Positions 7,599 to 15,486 of a stretch of DNA of 32,907 nt are shown here, piece after piece (position 1 is the first letter of the stretch; every line of letters starts with the position of its first letter). Source of the stretch: Streptosporangiales bacterium (GTDB lineage: Bacteria; Actinomycetota; Actinomycetes; Streptosporangiales; Streptosporangiaceae); the NCBI GenBank assembly GCA_009784565.1, contig WRBL01000030.1, positions 1 through 32,907 on the forward strand, written 5' to 3'. The translations under genes were made by a program, and so were the position numbers. The notes under the pieces are model-generated. The model made no database searches. It saw only the letters and a program-made list of their open reading frames with translations, and was not told the DNA's origin.

Positions 7599-8849
7599 GT
7601 GCAGCTCACTTCGGCCAGGGGAAAGGCTGCGACCCGGCGGCCGGCGGGGTCCGGCCGGCCCGGCGCGCTGGCCCGCCTCGACCGCCCGGTCGCGGCCAGC
7701 GTCCTCGCGCTCGCGGCCTGGCTGGCCTATGCGCTCGCCCGCTGGCGGGTGTGGGCGGGCGGCCACATCACCCTGTTCATCATGTCCGGCTCGACGTTCA
7801 GCCATCCCGGGCAGATGGTGCCGCGCATCAGCCACGTGCCGTCGGCGGGCTACGACGGGCAGTTCTACTACCGGTTCGCCCGGAACCCGTTCAACTGGCA
7901 CGCCACCGCCTACGGGATCACCATCGACCACAACTACCGGTACACCCGGATCGGGTACTCGCTGGCGGCCTGGCTGCTGTCCGGCGGCGGGCACCCCCGG
8001 CTGCTGCCGGCCGTGCTCGTCGTGATCAACCTGGCCTGCGTGGCGGTCATCGCGGGACTGGGCGCCCGCTTCGCGCGGGACGCGGGGCGGCACGCGCTGT
8101 GGGGGCTCGCGTTCGCCGCCTATTTCGGCCTGGCCATCAGCGTCGGCCGGAACACCTCCGAGCCCCTCGCCGACGCGTGCATGCTCGCCGGGATCCTCGC
8201 CTACCGGCGGGCCCGCTACGGCTGGGCGGCGGCGCTGGTCTCCTACGGGGTCTTCACCAACGAGCCCGTCCTGGTCCTGCCCGTCGCGATCGCGGTGGTC
8301 CGGCTGGCCGGCATCGTCCGGCGCCGGATCCGGCCCGGGCGGGCGGACCTGGTCTGGGCGGTACCCGGCGCGGTGTACGTCCTGCTGCAACTGGCCGAGA
8401 AGATTCTGGTCAGCGGGCAGTCCGGCGGGATCGCTGACGCCACCTCCAACCTGACGCTGCCGTTCAAGGCCCTGGTCCCCGGCGTCTTCCGGGACATCGT
8501 CCGCTCCACCTGGGGTCCCTTCGGGCTGTATGACTACAACCTGATCGAGTTCATCGCCCTGGCGATCGTCGTCGCCGCCGGGATCATGGCGATCCGCGTG
8601 TCGGAGGCGAGCCGGGAGGAGAAGGCCGCGTTCGGCGGCTTCGTCCTGGTGGAGATCGTGCTGGCGTCCGGGCAGTTCTGGGACAGCACCTTCGGGGACG
8701 GGCGCACCTACATCGACGCGTTCCTGATGAGCCTGGTCCTGCTGATGGCCACGCCGGCCGGGAAAGTGCCCGGCCGGCGGCTCGGCTGGCTCCTGGCGGT
8801 CCCGGTGATCGTCCTGATCCTCGTGGCCCGCCGCCACATACTGTTCCAG
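7599..8849 (+). CDS. Polytopic membrane protein with YDGQFYY motif, putative GT-C glycosyltransferase; no stop codon found at its expected end
   Basis: From GTG 7599 about 417 codons encode a protein with roughly ten hydrophobic helices. The first outside loop carries 'GYDGQFYYRFARNPF' followed by 'HNYRYTRIGYSLAAWLL', a pattern seen in predicted GT-C proteins of surface glycopolymer pathways. 'SVGRNTSEPLADA' and 'YGVFTNEPVLVLPVA' follow. It is a different family from the three NSD-type proteins in the window. The convincing protein ends with '[16 protein letters not shown]' at about 8849, where it meets the pafA stop tail to tail, but there is no in-frame stop there: the frame stays open, exactly antisense to pafA and the next gene, until 11891. 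I therefore give 8849 as the end of recognisable sequence. A lost stop, frameshift or sequence error near 8840 is likely. The Shine-Dalgarno is weak. Confidence 0.7.
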
Positions 8850-10208
8850 TTACATGCCGGCGATGAGTTTTTCCACGCGCTCGTCGACGGAGCGGAAGGG
8901 GTCCTTGCACAGGACGGTGCGCTGGGCCTGGTCGTTCAGCTTCAGGTGCACCCAGTCGACGGTGAAGTCGCGGCGCTTCTCCTGCGCCCGCCGGATGAAC
9001 TCGCCCCGCAGCTTGGCGCGGGTCGTCTGGGGCGGGACGGACTTGGCCTGGAAGATGTCGATGTCGCGGACGACCCGGTCGACGGCGTCGTTGCGCTGCA
9101 GCAGGTAGTACAGGCCGCGGGCCCGGTGCACGTCGTGGTAGGCCAGGTCCAGCTGCGCGATGCGCGGGGACGACAGCGGCAGGTCGTGCTTGGCCCGGTA
9201 CCGCTCGATCAGCTGGTACTTCGTCACCCAGTCGATCTCCCGGGAGATCTTGTCCAGGTCGCCGGTCTCGATGGCCACCAGCGACCGCTCCCACAGGTCC
9301 AGGACCCGCTTGCTCACCGGGTCCAGGCCGTGAGTGTCGGTGAAGTCCTTGGCCCGGTTCAGGTACTCGTACTGGATCTCCAGCGCGCTCATCTCGCGCC
9401 CGTTGGCCAGCCGGACCCGCGAGCGGCCGGTCATGTCGTGCGACACCTCGCGGATCGCCCGGATCGGGTTGTCCAGGGTCATGTCCCGCAGCACGACTCC
9501 GGCTTCCACCATGCGCAGCACCAGGTCGGTGGCCCCGACCTTCAGCAGCATGGTGGTCTCGCTCATGTTGGAGTCGCCGACGATGACGTGCAGGCGCCGG
9601 AACCGCTCGGCGTCGGCGTGCGGCTCGTCACGGGTGTTGATTATCGGCCGGGAACGGGTCGTCGCGGACGACACGCCCTCCCAGATGTGCTCGGCCCGCT
9701 GGGACACGCAGTACACGGCCCCGCGCGGGGTCTGCAGCACCTTCCCGGCCCCGCAGATGATCTGCCGGGTCACCAGGAACGGGATCAGGATGTCGGCCAG
9801 GCGGCCGAACTCGCCGTGCCGCCCGACCAGGTAGTTCTCGTGGCAGCCGTAGGAGTTTCCCGCCGAGTCGGTGTTGTTCTTGAACAGGTAGATGTCCCCG
9901 GCGATGCCCTCCTCGCGCAGCCGCCGGTCGGCGTCGACGAGCAGCCCCTCGAGGATCCGCTCCCCCGCCTTGTCGTGGGAGACCAGGTCCACCACGCTGT
10001 CGCATTCGGGAGTGGCGTACTCGGGGTGACTCCCCACGTCCAGGTACAGGCGGGCTCCGTTGGACAGGAACACGTTGCTGCTCCGGCCCCAGGACACCAC
10101 GCGGCGGAAGAGGTAGCGGGCCACTTCATCAGGCGACAGCCGCCGCTGTCCCCGGAAGGTACAAGTAACGCCGTACTCGTTCTCAAGCCCGAAGATTCGC
10201 CGGTCCAC
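8850..10208 (-). CDS. pafA: PafA, Pup--protein ligase
   Basis: A 452-residue enzyme, the same length as the mycobacterial protein. It uses ATP to activate the C-terminal glutamate of Pup and joins it to substrate lysines, marking proteins for the mycobacterial-type proteasome. The glutamine-synthetase-like fold is clear: 'FGLENEYG' (Glu9 region, metal/nucleotide binding), '[15 protein letters not shown]' with catalytic Asp57, '[19 protein letters not shown]', and '[22 protein letters not shown]'. It begins '[13 protein letters not shown]' and carries the C-terminal PafA domain, so it is PafA rather than the related deamidase Dop. The start is GTG 10208 with a leaderless-type promoter immediately upstream. 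Its neighbours are unusual: a GT-C gene ends 60 bp upstream on the same strand and another converges on its stop. In most relatives pafA lies with prcB-prcA and close to pafBC. Confidence 0.97.
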   Translation of the reverse strand: MDRRIFGLENEYGVTCTFRGQRRLSPDEVARYLFRRVVSWGRSSNVFLSNGARLYLDVGSHPEYATPECDSVVDLVSHDKAGERILEGLLVDADRRLREEGIAGDIYLFKNNTDSAGNSYGCHENYLVGRHGEFGRLADILIPFLVTRQIICGAGKVLQTPRGAVYCVSQRAEHIWEGVSSATTRSRPIINTRDEPHADAERFRRLHVIVGDSNMSETTMLLKVGATDLVLRMVEAGVVLRDMTLDNPIRAIREVSHDMTGRSRVRLANGREMSALEIQYEYLNRAKDFTDTHGLDPVSKRVLDLWERSLVAIETGDLDKISREIDWVTKYQLIERYRAKHDLPLSSPRIAQLDLAYHDVHRARGLYYLLQRNDAVDRVVRDIDIFQAKSVPPQTTRAKLRGEFIRRAQEKRRDFTVDWVHLKLNDQAQRTVLCKDPFRSVDERVEKLIAGM

Positions 10209-10243
10209 AGCAACAGGCTACGTGGCCGCCGTCCGGAAGGTAA
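10209..10243 (-). promoter_or_regulatory. Probable leaderless promoter of pafA
   Basis: Read on the minus strand, TTACCT (10243-10238) is followed after 17 nt by TAGCCT (10220-10215), which fits the -10 consensus TANNNT. Six nt later comes the pafA GTG (10208). No Shine-Dalgarno is present, so the transcript probably starts at or next to the start codon. pafA would then have its own promoter, separate from the upstream glycan cassette. Confidence 0.55.
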
Positions 10244-10268
10244 CCACCGCGCCCCGTTAATCGGCTAT

Positions 10269-11882
10269 TCACTTCAGGTCGGCGAGCAGGTTCTTGTGCC
10301 ACCGCAGAATCGTGTAGAGGCCGACGTGGTAGACGCGGGCGGGCTTCCCGAAGGTGGCCCGGACGATGCCGGCATCGTGGAACCCGGGGTATCCGGGGCC
10401 GGGCGTATAGCCGGGCACTCGCGGCCCCAGCACCACGAAGTCGGCGTAGGACGCCGCCGGGTCGTACCACCGGCCGTCGACGTTGGAATGATCCGGCACC
10501 AGGCGGCCGTCATCGCCGCCGATGAGCGAGCGCACCCGGGCCCGCCCCCCGCTGGTGAGCGTCACGATGTTGGACTGCCAGTAGCCCGACAGCCCGCTTC
10601 CGCCCATCGGGTGCCGGGCCAGCCAGGCGGTCAGGGCCGCGTTCTGCGGCGGCGCCGGGGGGACGGTCAGCTCCAGGCCCAGGCCCGCCGCGTACCCCGC
10701 CAGGACCAGGCCCAGCACCGGAACGGCGACCCGGCGGCCCGCGGGACGCGCGGACAGGGCTCCCGGGAGCCGGCGGCCCGCGAGCGCGGCGGCGAACGGC
10801 AGCACCGGCGCCATCTCCCGGGCGTCGGCCAGCACGACCGCGTGCGTGCCTGCCAGGTAGGCGGCGACGTTGACGACGATGCCCGCGAGCAGCACCTGCG
10901 GCACCAGCGACTCGCCGCGGAAGAACCGCCACGCGGTGACGGCGATCCCGGCCGCGGCGAGGGCCACCCCGGCCAGGTGCAGCGCCGTGAACCAGTCCTG
11001 GGCTCCGGCGGGCACGTGCGGCAGCCACGCCCCGCCCAGCAGCAGGAATCCCTGGCCCACCACCGGCAGGTTGTGGCCGACGATGGTGCCCAGCGGGGAC
11101 AGGCCGGTGTTCAGCGGCCTCGTGCCGTATCCGCCGAGGGCCCCGATGACCCGTGGCACCGCCATCCCCACGGCCCCGGCCGCGACCGCGCCGGCCCCGA
11201 GCCAGGCCTCGAACCGCGAGCGTTCCCGGATCAGCCGGAAGGCGCACACCGCGGCTACCGGGACGACGCCGGCCACGAGCACCAGCTCGTCGCCGATCAC
11301 CGCCCAGGCCAGCACCAGCGACGCGGCCGCCGCCGGCCACCAGCGGCGCGGGCACCGGTCCAGGATGAGGAAGGCGGCCAGGAGCGGCGCCGACGACCCG
11401 GTGTGGTCCGGCGACAGGAGAAGCGTGTTCGTCCCCCCGCCCAGCTGCGGCGCCAGCATGATCCCGGCCGCCATGAGCATGCGGAACGCGGCCTGGCGGC
11501 CGGTGGCCCGCCCCCTGGCCACCGCCGCGGCCAGCAGCACGACGAGGGTGTAGCTGACCGCGGCGGCGACGTGCACGACGTCGGCGCCCAGGCCCCGCGC
11601 CATTTCCGCCAGGGCGTACTCGGGAAGTTCCGTGGTGTAGAAGGACACGTCGGTAAGCGACCAGCCGTGGAGCAGCAGGTTGCCGTGGAGCAGGTCCCAG
11701 GCCTGCAGGGCCTGCGAGGCCCCGTCGGAGTTGACCGGCATGGTCCGGCCGAGCCGCAGGTAGACGGCGAAGCCGGCGAGGGCGGCGATCACCCACCCGG
11801 CGGCGGACAGCCAGCGACGCGGGCGGCGGACAGCCTCGCTGTCCGCCGCCCGGAAATCCTCAGCGGTCACGCCCGGCAGCAT
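10269..11882 (-). CDS. Polytopic membrane protein, putative GT-C glycosyltransferase
   Basis: A 537-residue protein with many hydrophobic helices. It has 'MPVNSDGASQALQAWDLLHGN' after helix 1, 'FYTTELPEYALAEM', 'DAREMAPVLPFAAALAG', and a C-terminal outside domain with 'SGYWQSNIVTLTSGG' and 'WYDPAASYADFVVLG'. It is the closest match in the window to the truncated gene at 1-1210 and a more distant relative of the one at 5489-7405. The acidic first loop suggests a GT-C sugar transferase using a lipid-linked donor (inference). It follows the epimerase by 47 bp and so is probably the fourth gene of the UDP-sugar cassette. I start at ATG 11882, where the family-like sequence begins ('MLPGVTAEDF'); the 761-residue track ORF adds a shadow of the epimerase frame. 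GTG 11870 is an alternative. The ribosome site is weak. Confidence 0.85.
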   Translation of the reverse strand: MLPGVTAEDFRAADSEAVRRPRRWLSAAGWVIAALAGFAVYLRLGRTMPVNSDGASQALQAWDLLHGNLLLHGWSLTDVSFYTTELPEYALAEMARGLGADVVHVAAAVSYTLVVLLAAAVARGRATGRQAAFRMLMAAGIMLAPQLGGGTNTLLLSPDHTGSSAPLLAAFLILDRCPRRWWPAAAASLVLAWAVIGDELVLVAGVVPVAAVCAFRLIRERSRFEAWLGAGAVAAGAVGMAVPRVIGALGGYGTRPLNTGLSPLGTIVGHNLPVVGQGFLLLGGAWLPHVPAGAQDWFTALHLAGVALAAAGIAVTAWRFFRGESLVPQVLLAGIVVNVAAYLAGTHAVVLADAREMAPVLPFAAALAGRRLPGALSARPAGRRVAVPVLGLVLAGYAAGLGLELTVPPAPPQNAALTAWLARHPMGGSGLSGYWQSNIVTLTSGGRARVRSLIGGDDGRLVPDHSNVDGRWYDPAASYADFVVLGPRVPGYTPGPGYPGFHDAGIVRATFGKPARVYHVGLYTILRWHKNLLADLK

Positions 11883-11929
11883 GGGGAGTAAGAGTACCGC
11901 TGCCGGGGAACGAAGATCCGTTCGGAAGA

Positions 11930-12955
11930 TCAGATCGTGCCGTTCTTGATGGCGTTCTCGATCCAGGGGATGACCTCGTCGAGCATCTCGTCCAGGGACG
12001 TGGTGGCCTCGAAGCCGAGGACGCGCTTGGCCTTGTCGGTGGCGGGGACGCGGCGCTGGACGTCGTACTCGAACGGCTCGTCGCTGACGACGTTGAGGGG
12101 GACGCCGGGGCCCTTGATCTTCTTCCAGATCGCCTCGGCCAGCTGCATGACCGAGGTGGACTCGGCGGTGGAGAGGTTGAAGTCCTCGTTGAGGGCGTCC
12201 TCGTGCTCCATGGCGGTGACGATGCCGCGGGCGAGGTCGCCGCCGTAGGTGTAGTGGCGGACCTGGTCGCCGGAGCCGAGGATGTGCAGCGGGTCCTGGC
12301 CCTTGACGATCTTCTGCACCAGGTCGGGGACGACGTGGCTCATGGCGAGCTTCACGTTGCCGGACAGGATCTCCTCGTCGCCCAGGGCCCGGGACTCGCC
12401 GGCGCCGACGCAGTTGAACGGGCGGACGATCGTGTAGGGAAGCTGGTACTGGTCCCAGGCGGCCTTGGCGTAGTACTCCACGGCGAGCTTCTGGAACCCG
12501 TAGGAGGACAGCGGCGGCGGGACCTCGCGCTCCTGGCCCTCGTAGGAGGGCCACTCGGTGGCGGACTCGAACACCATCGAGGAGGACATGTAGGTCATCT
12601 TCTTGAGCCTGCCGCTCTTGCGGGCCTCGATCGCGGCGTCGCAGCAGGAGGCCATGATCCGCTCGTTGGAGGCGAGCAGGTCATAGGCGTAGGTGTGGAA
12701 GTAGGAGATGCCGCCGATGAGGGCGGCGCCGGCGATGAAGTGGTCGCAGTCGGCCAGGAGCCTGGTCATCAGCTCGGTGTCCCGCGCGTCGCCCTCGACG
12801 AAGTGGTAGTCGGGGTGGCTGTCGTAGGACTTGGTCACCTTGCCGTACTTGGAGTAGTTGTCGATGCCGACTACCGCGTAGCCGCGCTTCAGCAGTTCCT
12901 CCACGACGTAGCCGCCGATGAAACCGGCCGAGCCGCTGACCAGAACCTTCTGCAT
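11930..12955 (-). CDS. NAD-dependent epimerase/dehydratase (extended SDR), nucleotide-sugar type
   Basis: A 341-residue extended short-chain dehydrogenase. The Rossmann motif is 'GSAGFIGGYV' at 7-16, the catalytic serine lies in 'YMSSSMVF' (about Ser125), and the Tyr-Lys pair is 'YGFQK' (Tyr152, Lys156). The middle contains 'RPFNCVGAGE', typical of UDP-sugar epimerases and dehydratases. It probably epimerises, decarboxylates or dehydrates a UDP-sugar made by the dehydrogenase two genes upstream; the exact substrate cannot be read from sequence. It starts 1 nt after the stop of the GT2 gene (TAA-C-ATG), so translation is coupled. It is cytoplasmic, with no signal peptide. UDP-glucuronate or UDP-glucose are the more likely substrates given the cassette. 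Confidence 0.9.
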   Translation of the reverse strand: MQKVLVSGSAGFIGGYVVEELLKRGYAVVGIDNYSKYGKVTKSYDSHPDYHFVEGDARDTELMTRLLADCDHFIAGAALIGGISYFHTYAYDLLASNERIMASCCDAAIEARKSGRLKKMTYMSSSMVFESATEWPSYEGQEREVPPPLSSYGFQKLAVEYYAKAAWDQYQLPYTIVRPFNCVGAGESRALGDEEILSGNVKLAMSHVVPDLVQKIVKGQDPLHILGSGDQVRHYTYGGDLARGIVTAMEHEDALNEDFNLSTAESTSVMQLAEAIWKKIKGPGVPLNVVSDEPFEYDVQRRVPATDKAKRVLGFEATTSLDEMLDEVIPWIENAIKNGTI

Positions 12956-12956
12956 G

Positions 12957-13730
12957 TTAGCGGGATTCCTTCCGTATCTGTTGCCCGTGGGCCCTGATCT
13001 GCTCGGCCGTCAGTTTCGGCCCGAACGCGAACCGGTACCAGCGCAGGTAGACCGGGATCCACGCGGCGAGTTTGAAGTTCGACATTCCGGCCTGGCGGTC
13101 GAGCCAGATGGTGGGGATTTCCGCGACCGGCAGGCGCAGCCGCTTGGCCTTGGCGGTGAGCTCCAGGCCGATCTCGAACCCGTCCCGGGAGTCGATGCCG
13201 ACGCTGCGCACGAATTCGGTGCGGTACGCCTTGAACGAGTTCGTGGCGTCCCGCGTGCCGATGTTCGCCAGGATCCGCAGCGACCGTCCGGCCGTCCGGG
13301 ACAGGAACCCCTTCAGGATAGGCCCGCCGACCTGCTGGCCGCCGGGCATGTACCGGGACGCCGCCGCGACGGCCACGCCCCGCTCGACCAGCCGGGTCAG
13401 GTCATCGATCTGACGCGGGTCGTCGCAGCCGTCCGCCATGGTCACGACCACGACCGGCGCGATCGCGGAGTCGATGCCGAACCGGATCGCGTTCGCCGGG
13501 CCGCGGCCGTAGGTGTTGACCACGCAGCGGATCCTCGGTTCCTTGACGTGGTAATTCTCGACCACCGGCACGGTCGTGTCGTCGGGCATGTCCACCACGA
13601 CGAGGACCTCGCACCCCACGGTGACCGCCTCGAACAGCCGGTCCAGCACGGGGCGGATGTCCTTGCCCTCGTTGTAGGCGGGAACCACCACGGTCACCCG
13701 GGGAGAGGCCTCGGGGTCCGGCTCGTTCAT
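12957..13730 (-). CDS. Glycosyltransferase family 2 (polyprenyl-phosphate sugar synthase-like)
   Basis: A 257-residue GT-A fold enzyme with 'VVVPAYNEGKDIRPVLDRLF' at the N-terminus, 'VLVVVDMPDDTT' and the acidic metal/nucleotide site 'MADGCDD' near residue 100. 'ASRYMPGGQQVGGP' and 'TNSFKAYR' resemble dolichol-phosphate mannose synthase relatives. No strong membrane helices are visible at the C-terminus, so it probably acts at the inner membrane face, moving a sugar from a nucleotide to polyprenyl phosphate. That product would be the donor for the GT-C proteins encoded nearby (inference). Its ATG overlaps the stop of the dehydrogenase gene (ATGA), and its own stop is 1 nt before the epimerase start, so the three genes form a tight operon. 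Confidence 0.9.
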   Translation of the reverse strand: MNEPDPEASPRVTVVVPAYNEGKDIRPVLDRLFEAVTVGCEVLVVVDMPDDTTVPVVENYHVKEPRIRCVVNTYGRGPANAIRFGIDSAIAPVVVVTMADGCDDPRQIDDLTRLVERGVAVAAASRYMPGGQQVGGPILKGFLSRTAGRSLRILANIGTRDATNSFKAYRTEFVRSVGIDSRDGFEIGLELTAKAKRLRLPVAEIPTIWLDRQAGMSNFKLAAWIPVYLRWYRFAFGPKLTAEQIRAHGQQIRKESR

Positions 13731-14947
13731 ACCCGGACTCCCCGGCCGAGGACGTTCCAGATGTCGGCGGCGGGCTTGCCCGTCTCCAGTCCCCGGTAGG
13801 CCTTGTGCGGCGCCGCGACCACCAGCAGGTCCGACTCCTCGAGGACCCGTTCCAGCGGCAGCAGGCGGTCATCGGCGCTCGCGGGCACGTACGGGTCGGT
13901 GCACAGCACCTTCCCCGCCTTGAACGCGAGGATCCGCTTCAGCTTGTAGCTCAGGCTGGAGCGGATGTCGTCGGACTCGCCCTTGAACGCCATCCCCAGG
14001 ATCCCGACCGTCAGGCTCCCCAGGTCGAACCGCTGCTCCAGCCGCGACACCAGGTACAGCGGCAGGCCCTCGTTGATCGTCATCGCGGTGTGGCCAAGCG
14101 CGAAGTTGTTGTTGTTGAACGCCGCCAGCTGCATCGTGTCCTTGAACAGGCACGGCCCCGCCGCCAGCCCCGCCCCCGGCATGTCGGCCGCCCGCGGGTA
14201 GTCCTGGGAGAGCCCCTGGCGGATCCGCTCGAAGTCCAGGCCCCGGTCGTTGGCCATCATGTAGAACTGGTTCGCCGCGGCGAACTTGATGTACCGCCAC
14301 ACGTTCGTGAACAGCTTGGCCAGCTCCGCCTCCTCCGGCGCCATCGGCACGATCGCGTCGGTCAGCCGCCCGAACAGCCTCCCCGCCCGGTCCAGGCCCT
14401 CATCGGTGCGGGCGGACACGATCTGCGGCAGCTCGAAAAGCTCGGTCATCGCCTTGCCCTCGGCGATCCGCTCCGGGCAGAACGCTACCTCCACGTCCGC
14501 GCCCAGGCCCGCGATCATCTTCTCCACCAGCGCGGTGACGCCCGGGAACACGGTCGAGCGCAGCACCAGCAGCTGCCCGTCCCGGAAGAACTCCGAGCAC
14601 GCTCCCAGGGCCTTCGGGATCGCCTCCGGGTTCGGGTTCAGGTGCTCGTCCACCGGCGTGCCGATCACCACCACCACGTGCTCGGCCCCGGCCACGATCG
14701 ACGGGTCGGCCGACGCGCGCAGCCGCCCCTCCGCCACAACACGCTCGGTGACCTCCGCGGCCCCCGGCTCGTCGAACGGCATCCGGCCCGCGTTCACCGT
14801 GGCCACCGCCGACTCGCTCACATCGTAAATCCCGACATCAAGACCGCGATCGGCGAACGCGACCGCCAAGGGCAGGCCGACGTGCCCGCACCCCCCGATC
14901 ACCACGACATCCCTCTCGAACTGGCCGCGCCCAGGCGCATCCGCCAT
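13727..14947 (-). CDS. Nucleotide-sugar dehydrogenase (UDP-glucose/UDP-ManNAc dehydrogenase family)
   Basis: A 406-residue enzyme that oxidises the C6 alcohol of a UDP-sugar to the uronic acid in two NAD-dependent steps. Domains in order are an NAD-binding Rossmann domain ('VVVIGGCGHVGLPLAVAFADRG'), a central helical domain with 'FCPERIAEG' (157-165) and 'LFTNVWRYIKFAAANQFY', the catalytic cysteine in 'GPCLFKD' (Cys266), and the UDP-binding C-terminal domain ('VGILGMAFKGESDDIRSS'). The pattern is closer to the UDP-N-acetylmannosaminuronate dehydrogenase (WecC-like) branch than to classic UDP-glucose dehydrogenase, but the substrate cannot be fixed. ATG 14947 has a textbook GGAGGT 7 nt upstream. 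It is the first gene of the glycan cassette that leads into pafA. Confidence 0.92.
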   Translation of the reverse strand: MADAPGRGQFERDVVVIGGCGHVGLPLAVAFADRGLDVGIYDVSESAVATVNAGRMPFDEPGAAEVTERVVAEGRLRASADPSIVAGAEHVVVVIGTPVDEHLNPNPEAIPKALGACSEFFRDGQLLVLRSTVFPGVTALVEKMIAGLGADVEVAFCPERIAEGKAMTELFELPQIVSARTDEGLDRAGRLFGRLTDAIVPMAPEEAELAKLFTNVWRYIKFAAANQFYMMANDRGLDFERIRQGLSQDYPRAADMPGAGLAAGPCLFKDTMQLAAFNNNNFALGHTAMTINEGLPLYLVSRLEQRFDLGSLTVGILGMAFKGESDDIRSSLSYKLKRILAFKAGKVLCTDPYVPASADDRLLPLERVLEESDLLVVAAPHKAYRGLETGKPAADIWNVLGRGVRV

Positions 14948-15214
14948 CGGTGATACCTCCGCATTCCGCGCTGTACGTTCAGGATCTGGTCGAGGTTCGG
15001 GGCCTCACCCTATCGGTCACTGACGGCTACCGCAGAACCCGCGGCCTGCGGAGTCCGCGCGCCCGCGGCCGACTCGGGATCATCCCGTCCCCCAAACGTA
15101 GACGCCTCAGCGAAGGCCGCCGAGTGCCTGGAAGAGAAATTAACGTTCTGCCCGCTTATCAGCGGATCCTGAGAGGACGCGGCGCTGGCCTGCGGGGCGC
15201 TGACCCGGGAGACC

Positions 15215-15322
15215 GTGATAGTCGCGGTGGGCGTGATCGCCGTGGTCCGCCTGGTCTCGGTGGCGCGCGGCCGGGAGCGTCCCGGGCGCGAGGACCTGGC
15301 GTGGGCCGTGAGGTCTACCTGA
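15215..15322 (+). CDS. Possible 35-aa single-helix membrane peptide
   Basis: GTG 15215, with GGGAG 3 nt upstream, opens 35 codons: a hydrophobic stretch 'VIVAVGVIAVVRLVSVA' followed by a charged tail. The TGA stop overlaps the ATG of the next small ORF as TGATG, an arrangement typical of coupled genes. It is too short for the ORF track. There is no homology evidence; it could equally be a remnant of a broken membrane gene. Confidence 0.22.
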   Translation: MIVAVGVIAVVRLVSVARGRERPGREDLAWAVRST

Positions 15323-15471
15323 TGGCGGTCGTCATCCTGCTGTCGCGCCCGCCCGCGCCCGTGCCCGCCGGGCGTCCGGGCGCCCGGCGGGCCTGGGTCC
15401 TGCCGGCGCTGGCGGCGGTGGTCGCCGTCGCCGTCGCGTGGGAGGTGCGGCGGCGCCTGACGCTCGCGTAG
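15322..15471 (+). CDS. Possible 49-aa single-helix membrane peptide
   Basis: ATG 15322, with GTGAGG 8 nt upstream, encodes 49 residues: a short hydrophobic start, a proline/arginine-rich linker, and a hydrophobic segment 'WVLPALAAVVAVAVAWEV' followed by arginines. It overlaps the stop of the preceding small ORF (TGATG) and ends 16 bp before the convergent aldehyde dehydrogenase stop. Hydrophobic small ORFs arise by chance in GC-rich DNA, so support is weak. Confidence 0.25.
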   Translation: MAVVILLSRPPAPVPAGRPGARRAWVLPALAAVVAVAVAWEVRRRLTLA

Positions 15472-15486
15472 CCGCCAGGCCGCCCG

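Larger units (their letters stand above)
14948..15486. other. 539-bp interval without a confident gene
   Basis: It lies between the start of the nucleotide-sugar dehydrogenase gene and the end of the aldehyde dehydrogenase gene. The left part should contain the promoter of the glycan cassette, but I could not pick out a convincing -35/-10 pair. The part around 15125-15180 is locally less GC-rich ('GAGAAATTAACGTTC'). The right part holds two tiny plus-strand ORFs listed separately. The 173-residue track ORF (14950-15471) starts with arginine-rich, non-protein-like sequence. Confidence 0.6.

Noticed and set aside
8850-11891. Continuation of the 1523-aa plus-strand ORF beyond the GT-C protein
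   Set aside because: It is exactly antisense, in codon register, to pafA and the next GT-C gene, and reads as Val/Gln/His/Pro-rich shadow sequence. The open frame follows from the rarity of TTA, CTA and TCA codons at this GC.
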